Of a stretch of DNA of 64,000 nt, positions 47,102-57,602 are shown in pieces. The notes under the pieces were generated by a model. That model worked only from the letters and a program-made list of their open reading frames with translations. It made no database searches and was not told the origin of the DNA. The number at the start of each line of letters is the position of its first letter. Positions within the stretch are counted from its first letter, which is position 1. This DNA is from Flavobacterium oreochromis (GTDB lineage Bacteria > Bacteroidota > Bacteroidia > Flavobacteriales > Flavobacteriaceae): assembly GCF_019565455.1 (NCBI RefSeq), contig NZ_CP067377.1, positions 2,920,001-2,984,000 of the forward strand, read 5' to 3'. Made by a program: the position numbers and the translations under genes.

Positions 47102-47141
47102 GAAACTTTTCTTTATCTTGCAAAATAAAATTTATAAAAAA

Positions 47142-47654
47142 ATGAGTTTAAATCAGTATTTCCGTGATATTCAGGACTTTCCGAAGGAAGGAATTTTGTT
47201 TAAAGATATAACACCTCTGCTATTAAACCCCTTAGCGAGGCAAGAAGTCTTAGAAAAGCTCTTGTCAGAGTTAAAAAATATTAAAATAGACAAGGTAATA
47301 GGAGTAGAGTCTAGAGGTTTTTTCTTTGGGATGATGTTAGCTCAGGAGTTAAATGTTGGTTTTATTCCTGTGAGAAAGAAAAATAAATTACCTTATAAAA
47401 CCATTTCTGCTAGTTATGAACTGGAATATGGAGAAGATGTATTGGAAATGCACATTGATGCTATTGAAAAAGGAGAGAGGGTTTTAGTTCATGATGATGT
47501 ATTAGCAACAGGAGGTACAGCAAAAGCAGTATGTGAATTAGTAGAAAGGTTAGGAGGAGAAGTTGTTCAGTGTAATTTTCTTATGGAATTAACTTTTTTG
47601 AATGGACGTAATAAGCTAGAAGGGAAGTCAATATTTTCTGCTGTTACTTACTAG
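47142..47654 (+). CDS. apt: Adenine phosphoribosyltransferase
   Basis: A 170-residue purine salvage enzyme making AMP from adenine and PRPP. It has the family start YFRDIQDFPKEGILFKDITP, IGVESRGFFFGMMLA, the basic flexible loop PVRKKNKLPYKTISASYELEYG and the PRPP-binding motif VLVHDDVLATGGTAKAV. The start at 47142 (MSLNQYF) is used; the longer frame would begin inside the likely promoter. The stop overlaps the convergent 48-residue gene. Confidence 0.95.
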   Translation: MSLNQYFRDIQDFPKEGILFKDITPLLLNPLARQEVLEKLLSELKNIKIDKVIGVESRGFFFGMMLAQELNVGFIPVRKKNKLPYKTISASYELEYGEDVLEMHIDAIEKGERVLVHDDVLATGGTAKAVCELVERLGGEVVQCNFLMELTFLNGRNKLEGKSIFSAVTY

Positions 47655-47790
47655 AGAGAGCTCTAGTTGTAACATAGTATCGGTAAGCTAGTATTGCTAA
47701 TTGCCATTTTTTCGCTTTCGCAAGATCTAATTGTTGTTTGCTAAAGCTAGGTAGGATGATTTTATTGATTTTTGCTAAAATTGTGTACAT
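47644..47790 (-). CDS. Small conserved flavobacterial protein (48 residues)
   Basis: A 48-codon frame on the minus strand beginning MYTILAKINKIILPSF, then KQQLDLAKAKKWQLAILAYR and ending YYVTTRALSSK. The pattern of a basic amphipathic helix and RYYVTTRAL is shared with short flavobacterial proteins that are sometimes labelled SsrA-binding; that label is not supported by size or motif. It overlaps the 3' end of apt by 11 bp in convergent orientation. The function is unknown. Confidence 0.55.
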   Translation of the reverse strand: MYTILAKINKIILPSFSKQQLDLAKAKKWQLAILAYRYYVTTRALSSK

Positions 47791-47965
47791 GCTTTTTTGG
47801 GCAAAAATACTAAATTATTGTTTATCTCTCGGTTTTATATTGAAGTCATTTTACCTATTCATATCACATAGAATGTATTGGCCTAAAAAATATCTTCGAT
47901 TAATTTGTAAAAAATAGTCGAAGATATTTAATCATTTAAGTTACTTTAATTAAAGAAGAATTGTT

Positions 47966-49170
47966 TTAAAAATCAATTAAAATTTGATTTTTTGTCAAGT
48001 CATCTAAAGTTTCGTGTTGACGTATTAGATGCGCTTTTTGATCTTTCCATAGTACTTCGGCAGGTTTAAAGCGTGAATTGTAATTAGAAGCCATCGTAAA
48101 TCCGTAAGCACCTGCATTTTTAAAAGCTAAAATATCTCCTTCTTTAATTTCTGATATTTTTTTATTAGTTGCAAAAGTATCCGTTTCGCATATATATCCT
48201 ACAACGGTATAAAATCGTTCTTTACCTTTTGGATTAGAAATATTTACAATTTGATGTTCGGATCCGTAAAACATCGGACGTATTAAGTGGTTGAATCCAG
48301 AGTCAATCCCAGCAAATACAGTTGAGGTAGTTTGTTTAACAACGTTTACTTTTGCTAAGAAGGTTCCTGCTTCGCTAACTAAGAATTTTCCTGGTTCAAA
48401 CATTAGGGTTAGTTCTCTTCCGTATTCTTTTTCAAAATTATTAAATCTTCTACTTAGTTTTTTGCCTAATTCTTCAATATCTGTTTCGATATCACCTTTT
48501 TTGTAAGAAACTTTAAAACCACTTCCGAAGTCTATAAAGTCTAATTCAGTAAAATTTTTTGCAGTTTCAAATAATATTTCAGTTGCTTCTAGAAAAACTT
48601 CTATGTCTAAAATGTCAGAACCAGTGTGCATGTGTAGCCCATTGATATGCATACCTGTATTTTTTACAATTCTAAGTATGTGAGGTAACTGATGTATAGA
48701 TATTCCAAATTTACTATCAATATGTCCTACAGATATATTTGCATTACCTCCTGCCATTATGTGTGGATTTATCCGTATACATACTGGTATATTTGGGTGT
48801 TTACTGCCAAATTGTTCTAAAATGGATAAATTATCAATATTAATTTGAACTCCTAACTCAGCTGCGGTTTCTATTTCTTGTAATGAAACACCATTAGGTG
48901 TGAAAATTATTTTTTCCGAGTAAATCCAGCTAATAAACCAAGCTGTGCCTCTTGTAAAGAAACAGTATCTAATCCTGAATTTAGTTTATTAAATAGTTTT
49001 AAAATAGAAAGGTTTGATAAAGCTTTAACAGCATAATTTATTTGAAGTTTTTGAACTTTAGAAAAGGCATTGTTTAATCGGTTGTATTGATTTTCAATTT
49101 TTTCTGCATGATAAACGTATACAGGTGCACCGTATAATTGTTCGATTTGTAATAAATTAAATTCTTCCAT
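47966..49170 (-). CDS. lysA: Diaminopimelate decarboxylase (one frame break)
   Basis: The PLP enzyme of the last lysine step, about 401 residues. The PLP-Lys lies in INYAVKALSNLSILKL, and HMHTGSDI, FGSGFKVSYKKGD, FEPGKFLVSEAG and the CETDTFA active-site Cys motif are all present, ending NAGAYGFTMASNYNSRFKP. The upstream frame stops at GFTRKK; one more A at about 48908-48913 gives FTRKKIIFTPNGVS. The start at 49170 (MEEFNLLQIEQLYG) fits the family better than the 25-residue longer version. Confidence 0.93.
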
Positions 49171-49382
49171 TTTTAAAATTTTGGTAAAAGTAAAAAGTTC
49201 TCTTTTTGAAGAAAAAAATGAAGAATTAAAATAAAATAACAACAAAATGTTTTTTTTTATAACATTTTTATATTGCGATTCTAAAAAAATATTCGTTTTA
49301 AGATTCTAAAATTAAAGAGGCTTAATATTTAATAACTGTAAATAAAAGTTGATTTGAATTATATTTTTCTTTTGAAAATTAT

Positions 49383-49390
49383 TATTTTTG
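49383..49390 (+). promoter_or_regulatory. -7 promoter box of sucC
   Basis: TATTTTTG is an exact TAnnTTTG match, 30 bp before the sucC ATG; it overlaps the alternative upstream start at 49388 and so rules it out. Confidence 0.55.
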
Positions 49391-49420
49391 TGCCACTTTA
49401 TAAAAGTCAAAAGAAATATT

Positions 49421-50614
49421 ATGAATTTACACGAATATCAAGGGAAACAGATATTAGCAAGCTACGGAGTACGTGTTCAGCGTGGTTATGTAGCAAACAA
49501 TGCTGAGGAAGCGGTTGCTAAGGCAAAACAACTTACAGATGAAACAGGTACAGGATGGCATGTGATTAAGGCACAGATCCATGCTGGTGGTCGTGGTAAA
49601 GGTGGTGGTGTTAAGTTGGCTAAAAACTTAGATCAAGTAAAAGAATTAGCAAGTCAAATCATAGGGATGGACTTGATAACTCCTCAAACACCTCCAACTG
49701 GAAAAAGAGTTCATAAAGTTTTAGTGGCAGAAGATGTTTACTATCCAGGTGAAAGTGAAACAAAAGAGTTTTACATGTCTGTATTATTAAACAGAGCAAC
49801 AGGTCGTAACATGATTATGTATTCTACTGAAGGAGGTATGGATATTGAAGAAGTGGCTGAACATACACCAGATAAAATCTTTACTGAAGAAATAGATCCA
49901 GCTGTAGGTTTACAAGGTTTTCAAGCAAGAAAAATTGCTTTTAACTTAGGTTTATCAGGCGAGGCTTTTAAAGAAATGGTAAAATTTGTGGATGCTTTAT
50001 ATAAAGCATACGTAGGTTCTGATTCATCTATGTTTGAAATCAATCCTGTTTTAAAAACGTCTGATAATAAAATTATGGCTGTAGATGCAAAAGTGTCTTT
50101 AGATGACAACGCATTATACCGCCATGCAGATTTAGCTGAAATGCGTGATATTACTGAAGAGCGTCCGATTGAAGTAGAAGCTAAAGAAGCAGGATTAAAT
50201 TATGTTGATTTAGATGGTACTGTAGGTTGTATGGTAAACGGTGCAGGTTTAGCTATGGCTACTATGGATTTAATTAAGTATGCAGGTTATGAGCCAGCAA
50301 ACTTCTTAGATGTAGGAGGTACAGCAGATGCTAAGCGTGTAGAAACAGCTTTCCGTATTATTTTAAAAGATCCAAATGTAAAAGCTATCTTGATTAACAT
50401 CTTTGGAGGTATTGTTCGTTGTGACCGTGTTGCACAAGGTGTAGTTGATGCTTATAAAAATATGGGTGATGCTATTAATGTTCCTATTATCGTGCGTTTA
50501 CAAGGAACTAATGCTGAAATTGCAAAAGAATTAATTGATAATTCAGGTATGCCAATTTTATCAGCAGTTCAATTCCAAGAAGCAGCAGATCAAGTAAAAG
50601 TAGCTTTATCTTAA
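49421..50614 (+). CDS. sucC: Succinate-CoA ligase, ADP-forming, beta subunit
   Basis: A 397-residue TCA-cycle enzyme subunit of normal length. The ATP-grasp domain opens MNLHEYQGKQILASYGV and has KAQIHAGGRGKGGGVKLA and FEINPVLKTSDNKIMAVDAK. The CoA-ligase half has NFLDVGGTADAKRVETAF and ILINIFGGIVRCDRVAQG. It couples succinyl-CoA cleavage to nucleotide phosphorylation with the alpha subunit SucD, which is not in this window. The frame is intact and G-richer than its neighbours, as expected for a highly expressed gene. Confidence 0.96.
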   Translation: MNLHEYQGKQILASYGVRVQRGYVANNAEEAVAKAKQLTDETGTGWHVIKAQIHAGGRGKGGGVKLAKNLDQVKELASQIIGMDLITPQTPPTGKRVHKVLVAEDVYYPGESETKEFYMSVLLNRATGRNMIMYSTEGGMDIEEVAEHTPDKIFTEEIDPAVGLQGFQARKIAFNLGLSGEAFKEMVKFVDALYKAYVGSDSSMFEINPVLKTSDNKIMAVDAKVSLDDNALYRHADLAEMRDITEERPIEVEAKEAGLNYVDLDGTVGCMVNGAGLAMATMDLIKYAGYEPANFLDVGGTADAKRVETAFRIILKDPNVKAILINIFGGIVRCDRVAQGVVDAYKNMGDAINVPIIVRLQGTNAEIAKELIDNSGMPILSAVQFQEAADQVKVALS

Positions 50615-50647
50615 TTTTTTAGATTTTTATTTTAAAATACAGAAAAA

Positions 50648-50678
50648 GGGTATCCGATATTTTTGGATACCCTTTTTT
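50648..50678 (+). terminator. Terminator of sucC
   Basis: GGGTATCC (50648-50655) and GGATACCC (50665-50672) followed by TTTTTT. Confidence 0.88.
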
Positions 50679-50810
50679 GTGTCAAAATGTTTAGGTATTT
50701 TAAACAATTTGTATCATAATGTTTTTTAATAAATAGAGGACTTAAATAATAACATTTTGTATTTTCGATAGGTTAATAAAATAAAGAAGTTATATTTTTA
50801 ATAGATAGAT

Positions 50811-51476
50811 CTATATATTTATTTCTAAAATTATTTCGTAATGTAGATAAAAAAACTCGAGTTTAGCTCGAGTTAAATTATATTGAAGAGGAAAATTACT
50901 TTTTATTTGTAATATTTGTATCTCTTTTTTGTAACTATGAAGGAAATCACCCTTTGGTTTCCCTAAATCAAAAGAGGAATATTTAGTTAACATTCGAGTA
51001 GAGGTACGGGCTTTATCTTTATCCCAATTTTCGTATTCTATCCTATAAAGAGCTGAATATAATTCTGCTCTACCTACTCCATGATAACAATGAATTAGCA
51101 CAGGATAATTTTTAGGATTATCCATGATTTTATAAAATATTTGTAGATTTTCTTTTGTAGGAACTTGATCGGAACCATTGTTGTAATAATTTACTCCAGG
51201 AATTTTAGAAATAGCTTGCTTTTCAGCTGTTAATTCAGAAGGGACTTCAGGGTTGTTTTCTAAATCTTCAGTTCCAGGAAATCGTAAGTCAACAATTGAT
51301 TTTATTTTATATTTTTTTACATAATCATCTATTTCATCAGGTGGTATTACACCACTTTTGTATACTTTTCCTTCTGTAATAGTTTCAAAGTTGTGATTTA
51401 GGTGCATATCGTATACATATTTTCCACCTATAATACTTCCTAATATTGTTATAAATAGTGCTATTTTCTTTTTCAT
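50811..51476 (-). CDS. Dual-specificity/tyrosine phosphatase-like protein
   Basis: The frame is 221 codons. An N-terminal membrane anchor or signal (KKKIALFITILGSIIGGKYV) is followed by a phosphatase domain with the CX5R loop PVLIHCYHGVGRAELYSALY and IKSIVDLRFPGTEDLE upstream. The start overlaps the stop of the LTA synthase-like gene as TAATG, so the two are coupled. The frame runs through a strong hairpin at 50854-50874. One more A near 50935 would end the protein at SYKKRDTNITNKK (stop 50896-50898), before the hairpin, and is likelier. The substrate is unknown; an envelope role is suggested by the neighbour. Confidence 0.75.
   Translation of the reverse strand: MKKKIALFITILGSIIGGKYVYDMHLNHNFETITEGKVYKSGVIPPDEIDDYVKKYKIKSIVDLRFPGTEDLENNPEVPSELTAEKQAISKIPGVNYYNNGSDQVPTKENLQIFYKIMDNPKNYPVLIHCYHGVGRAELYSALYRIEYENWDKDKARTSTRMLTKYSSFDLGKPKGDFLHSYKKEIQILQIKSNFPLQYNLTRAKLEFFYLHYEIILEINI
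50854..50874 (-). terminator. Terminator of the phosphatase operon
   Basis: AACTCGAG (50854-50861) and CTCGAGTT (50867-50874) form a perfect 8-bp stem, followed on the minus strand by a T7 run. Confidence 0.75.
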
Positions 51477-53398
51477 TATTGCGCTAATTTTTTGTCTATA
51501 ATTCTATCAAAGTAATCTTTAATTAAAGCTTTACAAATTTCAGCCGTTTCTAACATTTCTTGATTAGGCTTAGTAGTAATTCTTTTTTCAAGAGCTTTAT
51601 CATTTTTATCATAAAAATTTATGTTTTGATTTCCATCAAAAGTACAAATATAATTTCCTCTTTGTAATTGATAGCTATTACCATTAAAATTTATTGTGAA
51701 AGGAACAATGTTTGTTTTGCTAACTAAAGATCTTCCCCAACTTCTAAAAGGTTTTGAATACCCAATCATATCTAATATAGTAGGGTAAATATCTATTTGT
51801 TGTGCAAAATCAGTATTTTCACCTTTTAGACTGCTATCAGGTTTGTAAATAAGGATAGGAACAGCTTGTCTATTTACAATTTTATCATATTCAGGATAAG
51901 CAGTTAGATTTGTATGGTCTGCGGTTATGATAAATATAGTATTTTTAAACCAAGGTTGCTTTTTTGCTTCTTCAAAGAAGCGTTTAAAGGCATAGTCAGT
52001 ATATCCAACGCATTGATGAATAGGGATTGTTCCTTTAGGAAATTTGCCTTCATATTTTTTAGGAATAATATAAGGTTCGTGTGAGGAAACAGTAAATATG
52101 GTGCTGAAAAAAGGTGTTTTCTTTTGATCTAATGTTTTTTTCATAAACTGCATAAAAGGCTCATCCCAAATTCCCCATACTCCATCATGTTGAGTGTCAT
52201 CATTAAATTCAGTTTTTCCATAGTAATGATCAAAACCTAAAATATTTCCAAATCCCATAAATCCCATAGAGCCATTAGGGGCTCCATGAAAGAAAGAAGT
52301 GTCATAGCCTAATTCCTTTAGACAAGAAACTAATGATTGTATTTTTTGATTAGGGTATGGAGAAGAAGTAAAGGCATCTCTGAAAGAAGGAATACCAGCA
52401 ATTACGGATGACATTCCGTGAATAGATTTACTTCCATTAGCATAGGCATTAGTAAAGATTAAACTGTTTTTTGCTAATTCATCTAAAAAAGGAGTGTATG
52501 TTTTAAATCCTGGGATAGTAGTATTTTTATTCATACATCCCCAATATTCACGACCAAAACTTTCGGTTATAAATAAAACAATATTAGGTTTACTAGAATT
52601 GTAATTATGATATTGTTTTATAGGTTGTATTTTATTTTTTAAAATAGTATTACTAACTGTGTAATTAACTTTTTGGAAAGTAGTAGTCCGAAAGGTACGG
52701 ATTAATGCAAATGGTGTGTTTAAGATGATATCTGCATGCTGTGGTTTGGTAGCATATTGATTAGCATCTATAAGATTAATAGGACGCGTACTTTTTTTGA
52801 AATCACCTCGAATACCACCTATTGATAAAATAAGAATAAGAATAAGTGCAACTTTTGAAGTTAAAAAGTATTTCCAGTTATGTTGGATATTTTTTTCTTG
52901 AACTTTAACTAGTTTGTATAATTTAATCCAAATAAGAGCAATAATAAAGAATAATAGATACACATACCAATAGCTTACAATGAATCTGAAAAACATATTA
53001 CCTTTATTAGATTCGTGTTTAGCAATGTCTAAAATAGCAATAGTTGTTCTTGAATAGATGTACTTATAATAGATGAAGTCAACAAAGTTAGTGGCATATG
53101 CAATAAAATTAGTTGTAAAATATACGTAAAATAATAATTTTTGATAGCCTTTACGTGTATTAATCCAAAGAGGTAAAACGGATAGTAGGATAAATAGTGA
53201 GTTAACATAAATTATGGCTGTCGTATCAAAAGTTAATCCGTGGAATGCTAATTTTAAGAATTGACTTAAGGAATCTATTTTTAAAAATTTTAGATTAAAA
53301 AGTGTAAAAAGAATTCGAACTAAGGAGTAAAAAGCATATACAAGTAATATTCTGTATGCTAAGGCTTTATATTCTTGAGTTCTAATGTGTTTGATCAT
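51476..53398 (-). CDS. LTA synthase-like sulfatase-family membrane protein
   Basis: A 640-residue protein with five N-terminal membrane helices (within residues 10-200) and an extracytoplasmic sulfatase/alkaline-phosphatase-fold domain. The catalytic Thr region is KPNIVLFITESFGREYWG with NTTIPGFKTYTPFLDEL. SKSIHGMSSVIAGIPSF, WGIWDEPFMQFM and FIITADHTNLT carry the metal ligands. In other phyla such enzymes transfer phosphoglycerol or phosphoethanolamine to envelope glycans or lipids. Bacteroidetes lack lipoteichoic acid, so the acceptor here is unknown. It leads a two-gene operon with the phosphatase. Confidence 0.88.
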   Translation of the reverse strand: MIKHIRTQEYKALAYRILLVYAFYSLVRILFTLFNLKFLKIDSLSQFLKLAFHGLTFDTTAIIYVNSLFILLSVLPLWINTRKGYQKLLFYVYFTTNFIAYATNFVDFIYYKYIYSRTTIAILDIAKHESNKGNMFFRFIVSYWYVYLLFFIIALIWIKLYKLVKVQEKNIQHNWKYFLTSKVALILILILSIGGIRGDFKKSTRPINLIDANQYATKPQHADIILNTPFALIRTFRTTTFQKVNYTVSNTILKNKIQPIKQYHNYNSSKPNIVLFITESFGREYWGCMNKNTTIPGFKTYTPFLDELAKNSLIFTNAYANGSKSIHGMSSVIAGIPSFRDAFTSSPYPNQKIQSLVSCLKELGYDTSFFHGAPNGSMGFMGFGNILGFDHYYGKTEFNDDTQHDGVWGIWDEPFMQFMKKTLDQKKTPFFSTIFTVSSHEPYIIPKKYEGKFPKGTIPIHQCVGYTDYAFKRFFEEAKKQPWFKNTIFIITADHTNLTAYPEYDKIVNRQAVPILIYKPDSSLKGENTDFAQQIDIYPTILDMIGYSKPFRSWGRSLVSKTNIVPFTINFNGNSYQLQRGNYICTFDGNQNINFYDKNDKALEKRITTKPNQEMLETAEICKALIKDYFDRIIDKKLAQ

Positions 53399-53493
53399 TG
53401 TAGTAGTATTTTAGGACAAAAGTAGTTGATAAAATCATATCTCTATTTATATTTTTTAAAAAATTAACGCTTTTTTGTAAGCGATAGGAACCT

Positions 53494-53501
53494 TATCTTT
53501 G
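53494..53501 (+). promoter_or_regulatory. -7 promoter box of sdaA
   Basis: TATCTTTG is an exact TAnnTTTG match 19 bp before the ATG at 53521; it supports that start over the one at 53503. Confidence 0.55.
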
Positions 53502-53520
53502 TGTGCTAAATTTAAAAATT

Positions 53521-54945
53521 ATGGAAGAGTGTATTTCAGTATTTGATATGTTAAAGATAGGAGTTGGACCTTCAAGTTCACACACTTTAGGACCTTGGCG
53601 TGCAGCTGAACGATTTTTAAATGAGATTAGAGAAGCAAACATTCTTAATAAAATAAGTAAGATACAAGTTGATTTATATGGATCTCTTTCATTAACAGGA
53701 GTAGGACATGCAACGGATTTAGCAGTAATGTTAGGTCTTAGTGGGCAAGATCCTGAATATATTCCAGTTCAAGATATTGAAGGTATAATTCATCATATTA
53801 ATAATTCTAATGAATTAAAATTAGCAAATGAACTTGTTGTAAAATTTAATCCTCAAACAGATATCATTTTTAATAAAAACTTTTTAGCTTTTCATGCTAA
53901 TGGATTGACTTTTACGGCTTTTTATGAGGATATAAAATATGAATCAACCTTTTATTCTATAGGAGGAGGATTCGTAGTAAAAGAGGAAAGAGAATCCGCT
54001 AAAGAAAAGGAAGAAGTAAAAAAATCTTTTCCATACCCCATTAATTATGCAACGGAATTATTAAATTATTGTCAGGAACAAAATCGGAAAATTTCTGAAA
54101 TAGTGTATGATAATGAAAAATCAATTCGTTCTGAAGATCAAATTCACTCTGAATTATTAAGAGTTTGGAATACGATGTTAGAATGTATGTATATTGGTTG
54201 TCATACAGAAGGTATCTTACCAGGAGGATTGAATGTAAGAAGAAGAGCTTTTGATATGCACCAAAATTTGATTGGTGTAGCACACTATAATTCACCACAA
54301 GAATGGTTAGAAACGATACGTAAAACAGAGGTGAAATTTAGACAAATACTTAAATGGGTTTCTTGTTTTGCTTTAGCAGTTAATGAAGTAAATGCTTCTT
54401 TAGGACGCGTAGTTACAGCACCTACAAATGGCAGCTCAGGAGTAATACCCGCTGTGTTAATGTATTATATGGTAATAGAAAACCACCAAGCGAATGAAGA
54501 TCAAATTAAACAATTTTTGATGGTAGCAGGTGAAATAGGCTCTATTTTTAAAAAGGGGGCTACAATTTCAGCCGCTATGGGTGGATGTCAAGCTGAAATT
54601 GGAGTTTCTTCAGCTATGGCTGCTGGTGCTCTGTGTGAAGTAATGGGAGGAACGCCAGAGCAGGTTTTAATGGCTGCTGAAATAGCAATGGAACATCATT
54701 TAGGACTTACTTGTGATCCTATTGGAGGTCTTGTTCAAATTCCTTGTATTGAGCGTAATACAATGGGGGCTATTAAAGCAATAAATGCAGCAGAATTAGC
54801 ACTAGAAACAGATCCTAAAAATGCAAAAGTACCTTTAGATAAAGTAGTAAATACTATGTGGGAAACCGCTAAAGATATGAATAATAAATACAAAGAAACT
54901 TCCGAAGGAGGATTAGCTATAGCTGTAAATATGGCAGATTGCTAA
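53521..54945 (+). CDS. sdaA: L-serine ammonia-lyase
   Basis: A 474-residue single-chain iron-sulfur serine dehydratase turning L-serine into pyruvate and ammonia. The beta part opens [21 protein letters not shown] with [16 protein letters not shown]. The alpha part has [39 protein letters not shown] and [16 protein letters not shown], containing the [4Fe-4S] cysteines. The start MEECISVF at 53521 is used because of the promoter box just upstream. The frame is intact and a terminator follows. Confidence 0.95.
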   Translation: MEECISVFDMLKIGVGPSSSHTLGPWRAAERFLNEIREANILNKISKIQVDLYGSLSLTGVGHATDLAVMLGLSGQDPEYIPVQDIEGIIHHINNSNELKLANELVVKFNPQTDIIFNKNFLAFHANGLTFTAFYEDIKYESTFYSIGGGFVVKEERESAKEKEEVKKSFPYPINYATELLNYCQEQNRKISEIVYDNEKSIRSEDQIHSELLRVWNTMLECMYIGCHTEGILPGGLNVRRRAFDMHQNLIGVAHYNSPQEWLETIRKTEVKFRQILKWVSCFALAVNEVNASLGRVVTAPTNGSSGVIPAVLMYYMVIENHQANEDQIKQFLMVAGEIGSIFKKGATISAAMGGCQAEIGVSSAMAAGALCEVMGGTPEQVLMAAEIAMEHHLGLTCDPIGGLVQIPCIERNTMGAIKAINAAELALETDPKNAKVPLDKVVNTMWETAKDMNNKYKETSEGGLAIAVNMADC

Positions 54946-54970
54946 AAATTTATCTAACTTATTAAATAGT

Positions 54971-55008
54971 AAAAGAGACTCATCATAAGGTTAGTCTCTT
55001 TTTTTTAT
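54971..55008 (+). terminator. Terminator of sdaA
   Basis: AAAAGAGACT (54971-54980) pairs with AGTCTCTTTT (54993-55002) and a T run follows. Confidence 0.8.
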
Positions 55009-55036
55009 CTTTGACTTTCTAAAAAAATATATACTA

Positions 55037-55368
55037 ATGGATCTTTTAATTCAAAAAATAATAAAACAAGAAAATGTTACTTTTGAAGAAGTAATTGCGC
55101 ATATTGATGCTAATTATGTGTTTACTCCAACAGCTTTCAAAAATGGGAACCAGTTAAATGAAGAAGGTCAAAATAATGGTTCTTGCAAAATATTTTTTTC
55201 GCTCTTTTACATCAACTAGATAAAGAACAAACACTACAACTTTTTGGTAAGTTTTATCAAGATGTATTAGACACACCAGATGCTATTGATCATCAAAATA
55301 TTCGAAATTTTATGGAATTTGGATGGGATGAAATTAAATTTGAAAAAGATCCTCTTCAATTAATTTAA
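55037..55368 (+). CDS. HopJ-family protein (one frame break)
   Basis: About 110 residues. The family core is visible as VIAHIDANYVFTPTAFKNGN, EEGQNNGSCKIFFFALLHQ and DHQNIRNFMEFGWDEIKFE. The frame breaks at CKIFFSLFYIN; one more T in the T7 run at 55191-55197 joins the halves. The family name comes from a plant-pathogen type III effector, but no type III secretion is expected here and free-living Bacteroidetes carry the gene widely. The function is unknown and probably cytoplasmic. Confidence 0.8.
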
Positions 55369-55503
55369 GAGTAAAAGAGCATAGTAATTTTTCTAGTATA
55401 GAATTTTAAACATAATAAATGCCTATACCTAATTACTATAATGTCCTTTTTATTTAAAACATAAACAAATCTAGTTTTGATATAACATCATAAGTATAAT
55501 TTT

Positions 55504-57193
55504 ATGCGTTGGACTCTACAATCTAAGCCAAATCAAGAAAAAATACAAGCCTTACAAGAAGCCCTACAAGTAAATTCTATAGTAGCGACACTTTTAATAC
55601 AACGAGGAATAGAAACATTTGATCAGGCTAAGAAGTTTTTTAGACCTTCTTTGTCTGACTTACATGATCCTTATCTCATGAAGGATATGGATAAGGCTGT
55701 AGAACGAATAGAAAAGGCAATACTCAGAAATGAAAATATTTTAGTTTTTGGTGATTATGATGTAGATGGTACAACTGCCGTTTCCTTAGTTTCTTCTTAT
55801 TTAAAAAGTTTTTATCCCTACGTGGCTACTTATATTCCAGATCGTTATACAGAAGGATATGGTGTGTCTTACCAAGGGATAGATTTTGCAGAGGATAATG
55901 ATTTTAGTTTAATTATTGCTTTAGATTGTGGTATTAAATCTATTGATCATGTCTCATATGCTAGTCAAAAAGGAATTGATTTCATTATCTGTGATCACCA
56001 CAGACCAGGATCTAATTTACCTGATGCAATAGCTGTTTTAGATCCTAAAAGAGAAGATTGTTTTTATCCTTATAAAGAGTTATGTGGTTGTGGTGTTGGA
56101 TTTAAATTAATACAAGCATTAGCTTCTAATCGGGGGGCAAACAATAGAAGATTTAGTACCGTATTTAGATTTAGTAGCTACTGCTATTGGGGCAGATATA
56201 GTACCCATAACAGGAGAAAATAGAGTTTTAGCTAAGTTTGGTCTTGAGGTAATTAATAGTTCTCCTAGACCAGGAATACAAGCTTTGATTTTAAATTTAA
56301 AGAAAAAAGAATTAACCATTTCAGATGTAGTATTTATTATTGCTCCGAGAATAAATGCAGCTGGAAGGATTAAGCACGGAAATTATGCTGTGGCATTGTT
56401 AACAGAATTTGATTTGTTACAAGCTTCTCAATGTGCAGCAGATATAGAAATTTTTAATTCTAATAGGAAAGATTTAGATAAACAAATAACAGAAGAAGCA
56501 CTTGATCAGATACTTAAAAATCAAGAAATAGATCGTTTTTCTACTGTAGTTTATAATGAAAATTGGCATAAAGGAGTAATAGGTATTGTGGCATCTCGCT
56601 TAGTAGAAAATTATTATCGACCAACCATAGTTTTTACTAAAAGTGGAGACAAGTTAGCTGCTTCAGCACGATCTGTAAAAGATTTTGATATTTATAATGC
56701 TTTAGAAGCTTGTTCTGATCACCTTGAGCAGTTTGGTGGACATATGTATGCTGCAGGTATGACTCTGAAAGAAGAAAATTATAAGGCTTTTAAAACAGCT
56801 TTTGAAAAGACTGTTAAAGAATCCATTCATCCAGATTTATTAACTCGAGAAATTAGTATAGACGCTGAAATTCAGTTAGCTGATATAACGCCTAAGTTAA
56901 TGCGTATTTTAAAACAATTTGAGCCTTTTGGTCCTGAAAATATGACACCTGTTTTTATGTCTAGATCTATTTATGATACAGGTTATGGTAAAGCAGTAGG
57001 ACAAAATGAAGAGCACCTTCGCCTTTTTGTTAAACAAAATAAGAGCGATAGCTTTAGTGCAATAGGTTTTGGAATTGGTAAAAAAAATGCCCTTACTAAT
57101 CATTTAAGAAGATTTGATGCTGTATATTCTATAGAAGAAAATGAATGGAATGGTACCGTTTCTTTACAACTTCGATTACGTGATTTAAGATAA
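55504..57193 (+). CDS. recJ: Single-stranded-DNA-specific exonuclease RecJ (one frame break)
   Basis: A 5'-3' exonuclease of recombination and mismatch repair, about 562 residues. The DHH phosphoesterase motifs are present: ILVFGDYDVDGTTAVSL, LIIALDCGIKS and FIICDHHRPG (the DHH), then VFIIAPRINAAGRI. The DHHA1 motif is EQFGGHMYAAGMTL and the OB fold follows. The frame breaks at LASNRGANNRR; removing one G from the G6 run at about 56132-56137 gives NRGQTIEDLVPYLDLVATAIGAD and joins the frames. This is one of only two breaks that need a base removed rather than added. Confidence 0.93.
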
Positions 57194-57602
57194 TGAGAAT
57201 CATAATTAAATATTTTATAAATTTTAAGGAAGATCACTCAATAAATAAATAAAAGATTTTGGCATTTTACGTTTTTTGGCTTATCCAATTTAATTATTTG
57301 ATTTTGATTAAGTTTTAAATTGTTATTTATTTAAAGAGATAGTTTAGAAAAAAAGAAAATAAGTTCTGTGAGCAAAAATTTAGATAGGAAACACAAAATG
57401 GGTTATTCATTAACCCGATTTTCTTTTTGATACATCAAAAAGAATTTATTTAATTGTCTTGTAATGTTAGAAAATTTGATCTTTTAGAAAAAGTTAAAAT
57501 TAGTTATAATAAATAATTTGATAGAGGAATAGAATTAAGGTAAATAAAAAATAGTTTTTAATTTTTTATATCAAGGAAACATAATTAATAAATTAATATA
57601 CA
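57194..57602. other. Intergenic region with a terminator-like hairpin
   Basis: About 410 bp without a gene. GGGTTA (57400-57405) and TAACCC (57411-57416) form a short stem followed by GATTTTCTTTTT, which may terminate recJ transcription. No convincing -7 box for the MFS gene was identified. Confidence 0.45.

Noticed and set aside
54041..54298. 85-codon minus-strand frame inside sdaA
   Set aside because: It lies opposite the conserved L-serine ammonia-lyase sequence and has no ribosome-binding context or family resemblance.
55037..55368. HopJ as evidence of a type III effector
   Set aside because: The family is widespread in free-living Bacteroidetes; the window has no type III secretion gene. 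Only the family name is used.
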